From Agromyces agglutinans (lineage in GTDB: Bacteria; Actinomycetota; Actinomycetes; Actinomycetales; Microbacteriaceae), in assembly GCF_009647605.1 (NCBI RefSeq), contig NZ_WJIF01000013.1:1-64000 (forward strand): DNA of 64,000 nt. The letters are read 5' to 3'. Below the pieces are notes generated by a model. That model saw nothing but the letters and a program-made list of their open reading frames with translations, was not told the DNA's origin and searched no databases. Position 1 is the stretch's first letter. Each line of letters starts with the position of its first letter. Positions 21,064 to 30,447 of this stretch are shown piece after piece. The position numbers and the translations under genes were made by a program.

Positions 21064-21660
21064 TCAGGCTGCTTCGCTCGCGCGGAAACACCCCGTGAGG
21101 TGGTCGTCGACCATGCCGCATGCCTGCATCAGCGCGTACATCGTGGTGGGGCCGACGAAGCGATACCCGCGCGAGCGGAGCGCCGTGCTCATCGCGGTCG
21201 ACTCGGCGGTCACGGCCGGGACGTCGGCGAAGGACGCGGGGCGTTCGCGCCCGCCGGGGTCGGGTGCGAAGCTCCAGAGCAACGCCTCGAGCGGTTCGTC
21301 GAGTGCGAGGGTCGCCCGTGCGTTGCCGATGGCGGCCTCGATCTTGCCTCGGTGACGGATGATCCGCTCATCGGCGAGCAGGCGCTCGACGTCGGCCTCG
21401 GTCATGGCGGCCACACGCTCGGGCTCGAAGCCGTGGAACACCTCGCGGAACGCCTCGCGCCGGCGGAGGATGGTGATCCACGAGAGGCCGGCCTGGAACC
21501 CTTCCAGGCAGAGCTTCTCGAACAGGCGGACGGGGTCGTGCTGCGGCCGGCCCCATTCCTCGTCGTGGTATCGCCGATACTCGGCGTCGCCGGCGCCCCA
21601 CGCGCATCGCGTGAGTCCGTCGTCGCCCAGGATCAGTTCGGGTCGGGGGATGACGCTCAC
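21064..21660 (-). CDS. tag: DNA-3-methyladenine glycosylase I
   Basis: Removes 3-methyladenine from alkylated DNA (base excision repair). 198 residues. TagI motifs are clear: CAWG near the N-terminus, YHDEEWGRP, LFEKLCLEGFQAGLSWITIL, and the zinc site shared between N- and C-terminal Cys/His residues (C17-type Cys, ACGMVDDHLTGCF). GTG start overlaps the ogt stop as GTGA, so ogt and tag form a coupled alkylation-repair operon. Confidence 0.93.
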   Translation of the reverse strand: MSVIPRPELILGDDGLTRCAWGAGDAEYRRYHDEEWGRPQHDPVRLFEKLCLEGFQAGLSWITILRRREAFREVFHGFEPERVAAMTEADVERLLADERIIRHRGKIEAAIGNARATLALDEPLEALLWSFAPDPGGRERPASFADVPAVTAESTAMSTALRSRGYRFVGPTTMYALMQACGMVDDHLTGCFRASEAA

Positions 21661-22148
21661 GCAGCGAAGCCGATCGCCTCGTGGCCGAGCAGCCACTGCT
21701 TCGTGGGTACGCCCTCGCCGCCGGAGTAGCCCGTGATGCGCCCGTCGCCGGCGAGCACGCGGTGGCAGCCGACGATGATCGGCACCGGGTTGGCGCCGAC
21801 CGCGCCGCCGATCGCTCGGGCGGCGCCCGGCCGCCCGACGGCTGCCGCGAGCGCACCGTACGAGATCGCCTCGCCCCAGCCGAGTCGGGCGAGTTCTGCC
21901 CAGACCGCCTGCTGGAACGGCGTGCCGGTGAGCCGGACGGGCAGGTCGAACGAGGTGCGGGCGCCCGCGAAGTACTCCTCGAGCTGCGCGGTCGCGGTCT
22001 CGAGCACGGGGCAGGAGCGGTCGGGGAGGTCGTCGTGGGGGAGCGAGCCGCCGCGCTCGATGGTGAGCGCGGTCACGGCCTCGCCGTCGGAACGGATCTC
22101 GAGGCGCCCGATGGGGCTGTCGATGCGGGTCAGGAACACGTCGGTCAT
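21657..22148 (-). CDS. ogt: Methylated-DNA-protein cysteine methyltransferase, GCHR variant
   Basis: Suicide repair protein that takes the methyl group of O6-methylguanine onto its own cysteine. 163 residues. The helix-turn-helix with arginine finger (RAIGGAVGANP) and the active-site region VPIIVGCHRV are visible. The reactive C128 is preceded by G127 instead of the near-universal proline of PCHR. The C-terminal part GYSGGEGVPTKQWLLGHE is otherwise normal. A -10-like TACGCT lies 6 nt before the ATG, so the message may be leaderless. Operon with tag (GTGA overlap). Confidence 0.9.
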   Translation of the reverse strand: MTDVFLTRIDSPIGRLEIRSDGEAVTALTIERGGSLPHDDLPDRSCPVLETATAQLEEYFAGARTSFDLPVRLTGTPFQQAVWAELARLGWGEAISYGALAAAVGRPGAARAIGGAVGANPVPIIVGCHRVLAGDGRITGYSGGEGVPTKQWLLGHEAIGFAA

Positions 22149-22154
22149 GATTCG

Positions 22155-22160
22155 AGCGTA
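22155..22160 (-). promoter_or_regulatory. -10 element of ogt-tag
   Basis: TACGCT on the minus strand, separated by 6 nt from the ogt ATG. Fits the TANNNT-N6-9-start pattern seen at five other genes here. The rest of 22161-22348 holds no other clear signal. Confidence 0.4.
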
Positions 22161-22348
22161 GGCCGGGCCACCGACCTCGGCTCGCGGGAATCGGACATCG
22201 CGGGAGGCCTGCCGCGATCGCTCGGTTGTGCAGGAGAGCTCGCCGCGGCCGCGGCAGTGCTCCTCCCCAGCCGCGGCTCACGGGCATGGCTCCACGCCGC
22301 GCGGGCGGGCCGCTCGCAGAGGCCGGCGGCGAGGCCACGCTGCGGGGC

Positions 22349-23620
22349 ATGACCACCATCCTCCGCGCCGAATCCGCGCACGACTTCCTGGCCCTCATCC
22401 CCACGCTCGCCGGCTACCGGCCGAGGCGATCGCTCGTGTGGGTCGCCTTCCACGGCAACCGCACCGCGGGCGTGATCCGCTTCGATCTGCCCCGCCGGGC
22501 CGCCGATCGCGAACCGGTCGTGACCGCGGGCATCGGCATGCTGTGCCGGCTCGACGGTGTCGATGCGGTAGTGCCCATCGCCTACACCGACGCGCGATTC
22601 GCCGGTCGGGGCGGGGCCGGTGCCCGCGCGCTGCTGCGGATCGCGATCCGTCGCGCCGAGGAGGCGGGATTCCACGTCCGCGACGGCTTCGTCGTCGCGG
22701 GTGACGCGTGGGCGTCGGTCAGGGATCGCACGGCGCCGCCTGACGGGTACGAGCTCGCGCTGATCGAGTCGGCCACCTCGCACCGGGAGGCGGGTGGCCG
22801 GCGCGGCCCCGCCGATCCGTCGGATTCGACCGACCTCGCCGAACTCATCACCGACAGCGAGTTGCCCCTCGTCGACCGCCCCGAGGCGGACGAGGTCGCG
22901 CGAGTGGTGCACCTGCTGTCGGACGCAGGCGCCGGGGGCGGACGGGCCCGTGCCCGCGAGCGCGAAGCGCTCCTCGAGCGGCTCGGCGGCCTCGCCGACC
23001 CGGTCGAGTGCATCGAGCTCGCGCTCGCGGGCGAGGAGGCCCGAGCGCCGCTCGACGCGGTCGCGCTCGGATGGCTCGCCCACCTCGCGGGACGACCCGC
23101 GTACCGCGACGCGATGATGCTGCAGATCGCCTTCGGTCGCATGCTCGGCGAGGTCGCGCTCGACGAGGCGGTCGTCGACCTTCCCGAGGAGGAACTCGAC
23201 GACGGCCCGGCGGCACCCCTCGATGACGGGCAGGATGCGTCCCACCGCGAGGTCGCCGAACTCCTCGGCGACCTGTTGCTCGGGCTGTCGACGCACCGCC
23301 CCGACGTCGACCGGGTGCGGTGCGGCTTCGCGCTGTTCCGGCGCGTCGCCGCGGCCGCGCCGGCCGAGCACCGGGCGGGGGCGTTGTGCGTCGCCGCGTG
23401 GCTCGCGTGGAGCCTCGGGCGGGGTTCGGTCGCCGGGGCGCTGCTCGACCGCGCGCTCGAGGCGACGCCGGGGCATCCGATGGCCGCGTTGCTGACGACC
23501 TACCTGGGCACCGGCGCCCTGCCCGAGTGGGCGTTCGCCGCGGTCGCCCGCCCGGGGGGCGGGGGCGACGGCGCGGCGCCGCTCAGTGGCCGACGAGGGG
23601 CCCGATCGCGCGGGCGATGA
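22349..23620 (+). CDS. DUF4192 domain protein
   Basis: 423 residues. The start of the product (ILRAESAHDFLALIPTLAGYRPRRSLVWVAFHGNR) is the signature of DUF4192, an actinobacterial family of unknown function. The middle is Asp/Glu-rich and helical, and the C-terminal third has a repeat-like helical stretch (AEHRAGALCVAAWLAWSLG, GSVAGALLDRALEATPGHP) resembling a tetratricopeptide unit. ATG 22349 gives the family-typical N-terminus; an in-frame ATG at 22286 is possible. The last 38 bp overlap the 3' end of the convergent oxidoreductase gene. No membrane segment or catalytic motif is seen. Confidence 0.8.
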   Translation: MTTILRAESAHDFLALIPTLAGYRPRRSLVWVAFHGNRTAGVIRFDLPRRAADREPVVTAGIGMLCRLDGVDAVVPIAYTDARFAGRGGAGARALLRIAIRRAEEAGFHVRDGFVVAGDAWASVRDRTAPPDGYELALIESATSHREAGGRRGPADPSDSTDLAELITDSELPLVDRPEADEVARVVHLLSDAGAGGGRARAREREALLERLGGLADPVECIELALAGEEARAPLDAVALGWLAHLAGRPAYRDAMMLQIAFGRMLGEVALDEAVVDLPEEELDDGPAAPLDDGQDASHREVAELLGDLLLGLSTHRPDVDRVRCGFALFRRVAAAAPAEHRAGALCVAAWLAWSLGRGSVAGALLDRALEATPGHPMAALLTTYLGTGALPEWAFAAVARPGGGGDGAAPLSGRRGARSRGR

Positions 23621-25034
23621 ACGAGGGGCGACGGGTGAGGCGTTCCTCGGCGTCGGCGAGGCCCATGCCGATGACGCCGAGGTTCGCGCCGGCGAAGCGC
23701 AGCGGCTCGGGCTCCCACAGGGGCGACCGGTGATTCGTCCAGGGCAGCCGCGTGAGTTCGGTGTCGCGGCCGAGCATGAGGTCGGCGAGCGTGCGGCCGG
23801 CGAGGTTCGTGGTCGACAGGCCGTCGCCGACGTAGCCGCCCGCGAAGCCGACGCCGGTCTTCGGATTGAAGCTCGCCGTCGCGTGCCAGTCGCGGGCGAT
23901 GCCGAGCGGGCCGCCCCACCGGTGCGTGACGCGCGCGTCGCCCACGGCGGGGAACAGCTCCCCGAGGGTCGCACGCAGGTGGCTGAAGACCCGGTCGTCC
24001 TGCTCGGAGGCCGGCGACAGGCGACTGCCCCAGTGGTAGCGGGCGCCGCGGCCGCCGAACGCGAACCGGTTGTCGGCGGTTCGCTGTCCGTACACGAGGA
24101 GGTGCCGGTAGTCGCTGAACGTCTGGCCGTGCTCGATGCCGATCTCGTCCCAGACGTCGTCGGCGAGGGGCTCGGTCGCGATCATGAGGGAGTAGATCGG
24201 CAGGATCCGCCGTTTCACGCGCGGCAGCGCGGCGCCGTACCCCTCGGTCGCGACGATCACCTGGCGCGCCGAGACGGTGCCGGTCGCGCCGCTGCCGTCG
24301 AGCGCGCGGAATCGCACCCGCCCGGCCGACCAGTCGAGCACTTCGGTGCGCTCGAAGATCGCGACGCCGAGCGACTCGACGACCGAGGCGAGCCCGCGCA
24401 CGAGCTTGCCGGGGTGCACGCGGGCGCACGCCGGGTCGAAGACGGCCGCGGGCGTCTGGTCGTCGGCGCCCTCGACGCCGAACCGGCGGCCGACGGTGCC
24501 GGGTTCCCAGTACTCGAGTCGGTCGACGCCGAACCGGCCCGCCTCCTCGACGTCGGCTCGGGCGGTCGATCGCTGCACCTCGGTCCGTGCGAACAGCACG
24601 GTGCCGCCCGCGGCGAAGTCGCACTCGATGCCCTCGGCCGCCGTGACCCGACCGACCTCGGCGACCGTCTCGACCATGGCCCGGCGCATCGCGACCGCGG
24701 CCTCCCAGCCGTGCTCGCGTTCGAGCGAGGCGGCCGAGCGCGGGAACAGGGCCGAGCACCACCCGCCGTTGCGCCCTGACGCGCCGAAGCCGGCGATCTC
24801 CCGCTCGAGGACCGCGATGCGCAGGCTCGGGTCGGCCTTCGCGAGCGAGTACGCGGTCCAGAGGGCGGTGAGCCCGCCGCCGACGAGGCAGACGTCGAAC
24901 CACGCGTTCGCGGTCAGCGAGCTGCGCGGACGCAGCGCATCGCGCCCCGAGGCGACGAGGTCGTCGAGCCAGAAGCTGGCGCGCCGGTAGGCCTCGGAGG
25001 CGGGATCCGCCTCGCGACGTGCGGCACGTCCCAT
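23583..25034 (-). CDS. FAD-dependent amine oxidoreductase (DAO family, PuuB-like)
   Basis: 483 residues. An N-terminal extension is followed by the FAD-binding dinucleotide fold (FDVCLVGGGLTALWTAYSLA, about residues 45-64), then EREIAGFGASGRNGGWCSAL and the C-terminal GGYVGDGLSTTNLAGRTLA. This is the DAO family that includes gamma-glutamylputrescine oxidase. The ATG overlaps the aminotransferase stop by one base (TGATG), and the genes share an operon with an Lrp-type regulator. Context (aminotransferase, aldehyde dehydrogenase, polyamine transporter and GabT nearby) suggests oxidation of putrescine or a derivative, but no glutamylputrescine synthetase is present, so the true substrate is open. 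Confidence 0.82.
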   Translation of the reverse strand: MGRAARREADPASEAYRRASFWLDDLVASGRDALRPRSSLTANAWFDVCLVGGGLTALWTAYSLAKADPSLRIAVLEREIAGFGASGRNGGWCSALFPRSAASLEREHGWEAAVAMRRAMVETVAEVGRVTAAEGIECDFAAGGTVLFARTEVQRSTARADVEEAGRFGVDRLEYWEPGTVGRRFGVEGADDQTPAAVFDPACARVHPGKLVRGLASVVESLGVAIFERTEVLDWSAGRVRFRALDGSGATGTVSARQVIVATEGYGAALPRVKRRILPIYSLMIATEPLADDVWDEIGIEHGQTFSDYRHLLVYGQRTADNRFAFGGRGARYHWGSRLSPASEQDDRVFSHLRATLGELFPAVGDARVTHRWGGPLGIARDWHATASFNPKTGVGFAGGYVGDGLSTTNLAGRTLADLMLGRDTELTRLPWTNHRSPLWEPEPLRFAGANLGVIGMGLADAEERLTRRPSFIARAIGPLVGH

Positions 25035-26422
25035 CAGAGCCGGTTCGAGGCTTCGGTGAGCACGCTCCGCAGGATCTGCTCGATCTCCTGGAACTCGGGC
25101 ACGCCGATCGTCAGCGGCGGGGCGAGCTGGATGACGGGGTCGCCGCGGTCGTCGGCGCGGCAGTAGAGGCCCGCGTCGAACAGCGCCTTGGAGAGGAAGC
25201 CGCGCAGCAGCCGCTCGGACTCGTCGTCGTCGAACGTCTCGCGGGTCGCCTTGTCCTTCACGAGTTCGATGCCGAAGAAGTACCCGTCGCCGCGCACGTC
25301 GCCGACGATCGGCACGTCGAGCAGCTTCTCGAGCTCGGCGCGGAACAGCGGCGAGTTCTCGCGAACGCGCTCGTTGAGGCCCTCCTCCTCGAAGATGTCG
25401 AGGTTCTCGAGGGCGACCGCGGCGGAGACGGGATGACCGCCGAACGTGTAGCCGTGGTAGAACGACGTGTTGCCCTCGGCGAACGGCGCGTAGATCTTCT
25501 CGGAGACGATCGTCGCGCCGATGGGGGAGTAGCCCGAGGTCATCGCCTTGGCGCACGTGATCATGTCGGGCACGTAGCCGTAGGCGTCGCACGCGAACAT
25601 GTGGCCGATGCGGCCGAAGGCGCAGATGACCTCGTCGGAGACCAGCAGCACGTCGTACTGGTCGCAGATCTCGCGGACGCGCTTGAAGTAGCCGGGGGGC
25701 GGCGGGAAGCATCCGCCCGAGTTCTGCACGGGCTCCAGGAACACCGCGGCGACCGTCTCGGGGCCCTCGAAGAGGATCATCTCCTCGATGCGGTTGGCCG
25801 CCCAGATGCCGAACGCCTCGATGTCGTCGGCCGGTGCGCCCACCTCGGCCGCACGGTAGAAGTTCGTGTTCGGCACGCGGAAGCCGCCGGGGGTCACCGG
25901 CTCGAACATCTCCTTCATCGCGGGGATGCCCGTGATCGCGAGCGCGCCCTGCGGCGTGCCGTGATAGGCGACCGCGCGCGAGATCACCTTGTGCTTGGTC
26001 GGCCGGCCCTGCAGCTTCCAGAAGTACTTGGCGAGCTTGAACGCGGTCTCGACGGCCTCGCCGCCGCCGGTCGAGAAGAAGACTCGGTTCAGGTCGCCGG
26101 GCGCGTAGTCGGCGAGCCGGTCGGCGAGCTCGATGGCGGACGGGTGCGCGTAGCTCCAGATCGGGAAGAAGGCGAGCTGCTCGGCCTGCTTCGCGGCGAC
26201 CTCGGCGAGGCGCTTGCGGCCGTGGCCGGCGTTCACCACGAACAGGCCGGAGAGTCCGTCGAAGTACTTGCGCCCCTCGGCGTCGTAGATGTGGTGGCCC
26301 TCGCCGCGCGTGATGATGGGCACACCGCCCGTCTCCATCGTCGACTGCCGGGCGAAGTGCATCCACAGGTGGTCCTTCGCCTGCTGCTGCAGGGCCGCGT
26401 TGTCGTAGGAGGGGCCGGTCAT
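25034..26422 (-). CDS. Class III aminotransferase (putrescine/omega-amino acid type)
   Basis: 462 residues, PLP fold type I. Class III features are FFSTGGGEAVETAFKLAKYF, YHGTPQGALAITG, the PLP-binding VSDEVICAFGRIG and K292 in ITCAKAMTSGYSPIGA. The N-terminal DHLWMHFARQSTM resembles omega-amine:pyruvate transaminases. Likely transfers an amino group from putrescine or another diamine to pyruvate or a 2-oxo acid, giving the aldehyde used by the dehydrogenase encoded divergently. Second gene of the lrp-aminotransferase-oxidoreductase operon; 25 nt from the regulator. Confidence 0.85.
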   Translation of the reverse strand: MTGPSYDNAALQQQAKDHLWMHFARQSTMETGGVPIITRGEGHHIYDAEGRKYFDGLSGLFVVNAGHGRKRLAEVAAKQAEQLAFFPIWSYAHPSAIELADRLADYAPGDLNRVFFSTGGGEAVETAFKLAKYFWKLQGRPTKHKVISRAVAYHGTPQGALAITGIPAMKEMFEPVTPGGFRVPNTNFYRAAEVGAPADDIEAFGIWAANRIEEMILFEGPETVAAVFLEPVQNSGGCFPPPPGYFKRVREICDQYDVLLVSDEVICAFGRIGHMFACDAYGYVPDMITCAKAMTSGYSPIGATIVSEKIYAPFAEGNTSFYHGYTFGGHPVSAAVALENLDIFEEEGLNERVRENSPLFRAELEKLLDVPIVGDVRGDGYFFGIELVKDKATRETFDDDESERLLRGFLSKALFDAGLYCRADDRGDPVIQLAPPLTIGVPEFQEIEQILRSVLTEASNRL

Positions 26423-26447
26423 GATCTTCCCTTCGGCAGGGCGCGCG

Positions 26448-26927
26448 TCACCGCGTGCCCCAGTTGTAGAACTGCTTCTGCAGCTTGAGGTAGACGAACG
26501 TCTCGGTGGTCTGCACGCCCGGCAGGTTGCGGATCCGGGTGTTCAGCAGCGAGATGAGCTGGTCGTCGTTCTCGCAGACCACCTCGGCCAGCAGGTCGAA
26601 GCTGCCGGCTGTGAGCACGACGTAGTCGATCTCGGGGATGTCGGCCAGTTGCTCGGCGAGCTTGAGCGTGTCGCCGGCGGCGCGGATGCCGATCATCGCC
26701 TGGCGGGTGAAGCCGAGCTGCATCGGATCGGTCACCGCGACGATCTGCATCACGCCCGACTCGGTCAGCCGCTGCACGCGCTGGCGGACGGCGGCCTCTG
26801 ACAGCCCGACCGCCTTGCCGATGTCGGCATAGGAGCGACGACCGTCGGCCTGGAGCTGCTCGATGATCGCCTTGGAGACGTCGTCGAGGTGCACCGGCCG
26901 TCGATCGGAACGCCCGTTGTTCGTCAT
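26448..26927 (-). CDS. Lrp/AsnC-family regulator
   Basis: 159 residues. HTH (SKAIIEQLQADGRRSYADIGKAVGLSEAAVRQRVQRL) then the RAM/AsnC ligand domain (TRQAMIGIRAAGDTLKLAEQL, VLTAGSFDLLAEVVCEN, IRNLPGVQTTETFVYLKL). First gene of a minus-strand operon with the aminotransferase and oxidase; divergent from the aldehyde dehydrogenase. Lrp-type proteins bind amino acids or amines and act locally, so it probably controls both directions. An in-frame GTG 6 nt upstream is an alternative start; a -10-like CAGAAT lies 7 nt before the ATG. Confidence 0.9.
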   Translation of the reverse strand: MTNNGRSDRRPVHLDDVSKAIIEQLQADGRRSYADIGKAVGLSEAAVRQRVQRLTESGVMQIVAVTDPMQLGFTRQAMIGIRAAGDTLKLAEQLADIPEIDYVVLTAGSFDLLAEVVCENDDQLISLLNTRIRNLPGVQTTETFVYLKLQKQFYNWGTR

Positions 26928-26964
26928 GGCCACGATTCTGACAGTGACGGATGCCTCCCGCAAG

Positions 26965-27043
26965 GGATTCCGTCGAGATCACAGTGAATCGCGACGGATT
27001 CCACGGCGAAAGCTCGCGCCTGGCCTCGATTCCCGCCTAGCAT
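26965..27043. promoter_or_regulatory. Divergent lrp / aldehyde dehydrogenase control region
   Basis: GGATTCCGTCG (26965-26975) and CGACGGATTCC (26992-27002) form an inverted repeat with one mismatch and a 16-bp spacer; GAATC-N6-GATTC (26986-27001) is nested in it. TAGCAT (27038-27043) is a possible -10 for the rightward gene, which has AGGAG (27091-27095) as ribosome binding site. Candidate Lrp operator. Confidence 0.45.
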
Positions 27044-27100
27044 GGGCGGCACGGCGCGCCGGCGCGGCCCGCGCCGCGGACATCCGAACGAGGAGCACCC

Positions 27101-28537
27101 ATGACCGTCCCCACGCTCAGGAACTTCGTCGACGGCGAGTACGTCGACGCTCGCGGCGAGGGCCGCATCGACCTGGTCGACCCGGCGACCGAGGAGGTCT
27201 ACGCGCACGCGCCGGTCTCGATCGCCGCCGACATCGACGCGGCCTACTCGGCGGCCTCGCGGGCCTTCGACGGCTGGGGCGACACCACCCCGGCCGAGCG
27301 GCAGCTCGCGCTGTTCCGCATCGCCGACGCGATGGCCGAACGCGCCGAGGAGTTCGCCGACCTGGAATGCCAGGACACCGGCAAGCCCCGGGCGTCCCTC
27401 GTCGCCGACGAGATCGATCAGTCCGTCGACCAGCTCCGGTTCTTCGCGGGTGCGGCGCGCAACCTCGAGGGGCGGGGCGCCGCGGAGTACCTCGCGGGCC
27501 ACACCTCGTACGTGCGGCGCGAACCGATCGGCGTCGTCGGCCAGGTCACGCCGTGGAACTACCCGCTGAACATGGCCGTGTGGAAGATCGCCCCCGCGAT
27601 CGCGGCCGGCAACACCGTGGTGCTGAAGCCCTCCGACACGACGCCCCTCGCGACCCTCAAGCTCGCCGAGGTCGCCGCCGAGTTCCTGCCGGCGGGGGTG
27701 CTCAACGTCGTCGTCGGCGACCGCGGCACCGGAGCGGCGCTGCTGCAGCACCCGACCCCGCAGATGGTCGCGATCACCGGGTCGGTGCGCGCGGGCATGG
27801 AGGTCGCGCGCGCCGCGGCCGACGACCTCAAGCGCGTGCACCTCGAGCTCGGCGGCAAGGCGCCCGCGGTCGTCTTCCAGGACGCGGACCCGGCGTTCGC
27901 CGCGGAGGGCATCGTCACCGCCGCCTTCTTCAACGCGGGCCAGGACTGCACCGCGGCGACGCGGGTCCTCGTGCACGAGTCGGTGCACGACGAGGTGGTC
28001 GCGGCGCTCACGGCGCGCATCCGGTCGCACGCGCGCACGGGCGGCCCGCGCGAGGACGGCGTGCTCTACGGGCCCCTGAACAACGCCGACCAGCTGGCCA
28101 GGGTGCAGGGCTTCCTCGAGCGGCTCCCCGGCCACGTGGAGGTGGCGGTCGGCGGCCGCCGGCAGGGCGAGCGCGGGTACTTCCACGAGGCGACGCTCGT
28201 GACGGGCGTCCGGCAGGACGACGAGGTCGTGCAGAGCGAGGTGTTCGGGCCGGTGCTCACCGTGCAGTCGTTCCGGGACGAGGCCGAGGCCCTCGCGCTC
28301 GCCAACGGCGTGCCGTACGCGCTCGCCGCGTCGGTGTGGACCGCCGATCACGGGCGGGCGATGCGGCTCGCGAAGCGGCTGGAGTTCGGCTGCGTATGGA
28401 TCAACACGCACATCCCGTTCGTCTCCGACATGCCGCACGGGGGGTTCAAACACTCCGGCTACGGCAAGGACCTCTCGCAGTACGGCTTCGAGGACTACAC
28501 GCGCGTCAAGCACGTGATGAGCTTCCTCGGCGCCTGA
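27101..28537 (+). CDS. Aminobutyraldehyde-type NAD(P)-dependent aldehyde dehydrogenase
   Basis: 478 residues. The ALDH superfamily is clear: VTPWNYPLNMAVWKIAPA, NTVVLKPSDTTPL, ITGSVRAGMEV, catalytic E249 in LELGGKAP and nucleophile C283 in NAGQDCTAATR, and the C-terminal PHGGFKHSGYGKDLSQYGFEDY. The sequence resembles gamma-aminobutyraldehyde dehydrogenases (PatD/Prr), which make GABA from the putrescine-derived aldehyde. It is divergent from the lrp-aminotransferase-oxidase operon, completing a putrescine to GABA route; GabT encoded downstream (51626-52999) could take GABA onward. Betaine or succinate semialdehyde are alternative substrates. Confidence 0.87.
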   Translation: MTVPTLRNFVDGEYVDARGEGRIDLVDPATEEVYAHAPVSIAADIDAAYSAASRAFDGWGDTTPAERQLALFRIADAMAERAEEFADLECQDTGKPRASLVADEIDQSVDQLRFFAGAARNLEGRGAAEYLAGHTSYVRREPIGVVGQVTPWNYPLNMAVWKIAPAIAAGNTVVLKPSDTTPLATLKLAEVAAEFLPAGVLNVVVGDRGTGAALLQHPTPQMVAITGSVRAGMEVARAAADDLKRVHLELGGKAPAVVFQDADPAFAAEGIVTAAFFNAGQDCTAATRVLVHESVHDEVVAALTARIRSHARTGGPREDGVLYGPLNNADQLARVQGFLERLPGHVEVAVGGRRQGERGYFHEATLVTGVRQDDEVVQSEVFGPVLTVQSFRDEAEALALANGVPYALAASVWTADHGRAMRLAKRLEFGCVWINTHIPFVSDMPHGGFKHSGYGKDLSQYGFEDYTRVKHVMSFLGA

Positions 28538-28563
28538 TCGCGCGTGATGCCAGACTGGTCGGC

Positions 28564-29510
28564 ATGGTGTCGGGCGAGGTGCGAGCAGCGGTTCCGACGG
28601 CTGCACCCCGTGAGGCCGGCGCCGAGAGCTCGCCCGCCTGGGAGGTGTTCGTCGGCGAGCGGTTCATCGCCGCGTTCGCCGCACCCGCGCCGGCGCGCGT
28701 GGCCCTCGCGTTCACCGAGGCGGCGAACGGACCGACCGCCGACCTCGAGGACCTGGTCGGGAGGATCCCGCTCGGCCCCGACGGCGTCGAGACGTTCGCG
28801 CTCATGTGGTGGCCGCCGACCGGCGACACCGTGACCGCCGTCGTCCGCGGCGACGCCGCGGTCGACCTCGCCTCGCCGGGCGGCCGGCGGCGGCTCGACG
28901 CGAGCGGCATCCGGCCGTGGCACCTGGCCGACTTCCGCGACGTGATCGCCTTGCGCGTCTCCTCGAGCGGCGCGCCGCTCGATGCGATGGACGATGCGGA
29001 TGCCGCTCCGGTCGAGCCCTCCCGCCGGTTCCGCGCGCGCTCGGTCGAATGGCACGCGGTGGCCGGCGCCGAGGTCGCCAGCCCCGAGGCGCGCGGCGAC
29101 GACGCCGGTGGCGCCGCCGGCGCCGAGGCATCCGCACCGGCGAGGTCGATCGCGTTCCGGATCGCCGGCGGCGAGCTGCGGCGATCCGCGGTCCCGGTGC
29201 TGATCGGCCGGCGTCCGAGCCGGCCGCTCGCGCTGCCCGAGCCGGTCGAGCTGATCCGCGTCGAGGGCGGCACCGGAGCGCTCTCGGCCACCCACCTCGA
29301 ACTGCGACTCGAGGGCGGCCGCATCGTCGCGACCGACCTGCGCTCCACGAACGGCACGGTCGTGCGCACCGGATCGGGCACGCGGCGCATGCGCGCGGGC
29401 GAGTCGATCGTCGTCGCGCCGGGCACGGTGCTCGAACTCGGAGGCGATACCATCGTCGAGATCCTCCCGACCCAGGACGATCAGGCGCATCCCGACAGGC
29501 AGGCCCCCGC

Positions 29511-29514
<4 letters not shown>
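28564..29514 (+). CDS. FHA-domain protein, first gene of signalling locus
   Basis: 316 residues. The N-terminal ~150 residues resemble no domain I recognise (they begin AWEVFVGERFIAAFAAP). A low-complexity Ala/Gly/Asp linker follows, then a C-terminal FHA domain with VLIGRRPSRPL, a Ser-Ala-Thr-His region and the phosphothreonine-binding S261-T265 (STNGT). It overlaps the phosphatase gene as GTGA. FHA domains bind phosphothreonine, so the product is a likely reader of the kinase encoded two genes on. A -10-like CAGACT lies 7 nt before the ATG. Confidence 0.85.
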
Positions 29515-30311
<797 letters not shown>

Positions 30312-30395
30312 GCGCCGCGCGACGTCGACCCGCAGGCGACGGCCGGCTTCGCATCGATCCGGCACCGATCCCGTGCCGCCGGGACCGGGCGTCCT

Positions 30396-30401
30396 TAGAA
30401 T
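30396..30401 (+). promoter_or_regulatory. Possible internal -10 before the kinase gene
   Basis: TAGAAT in the 136-bp gap between phosphatase and kinase genes. The gap also carries GGCAC-N7-GTGCC (30361-30377), a weak stem. The kinase and downstream genes may therefore have their own promoter. Confidence 0.35.
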
Positions 30402-30447
30402 GGGCGCACGCGCGGGCTCCGCCCGCCGACCGACCCGATGGAGGAAC

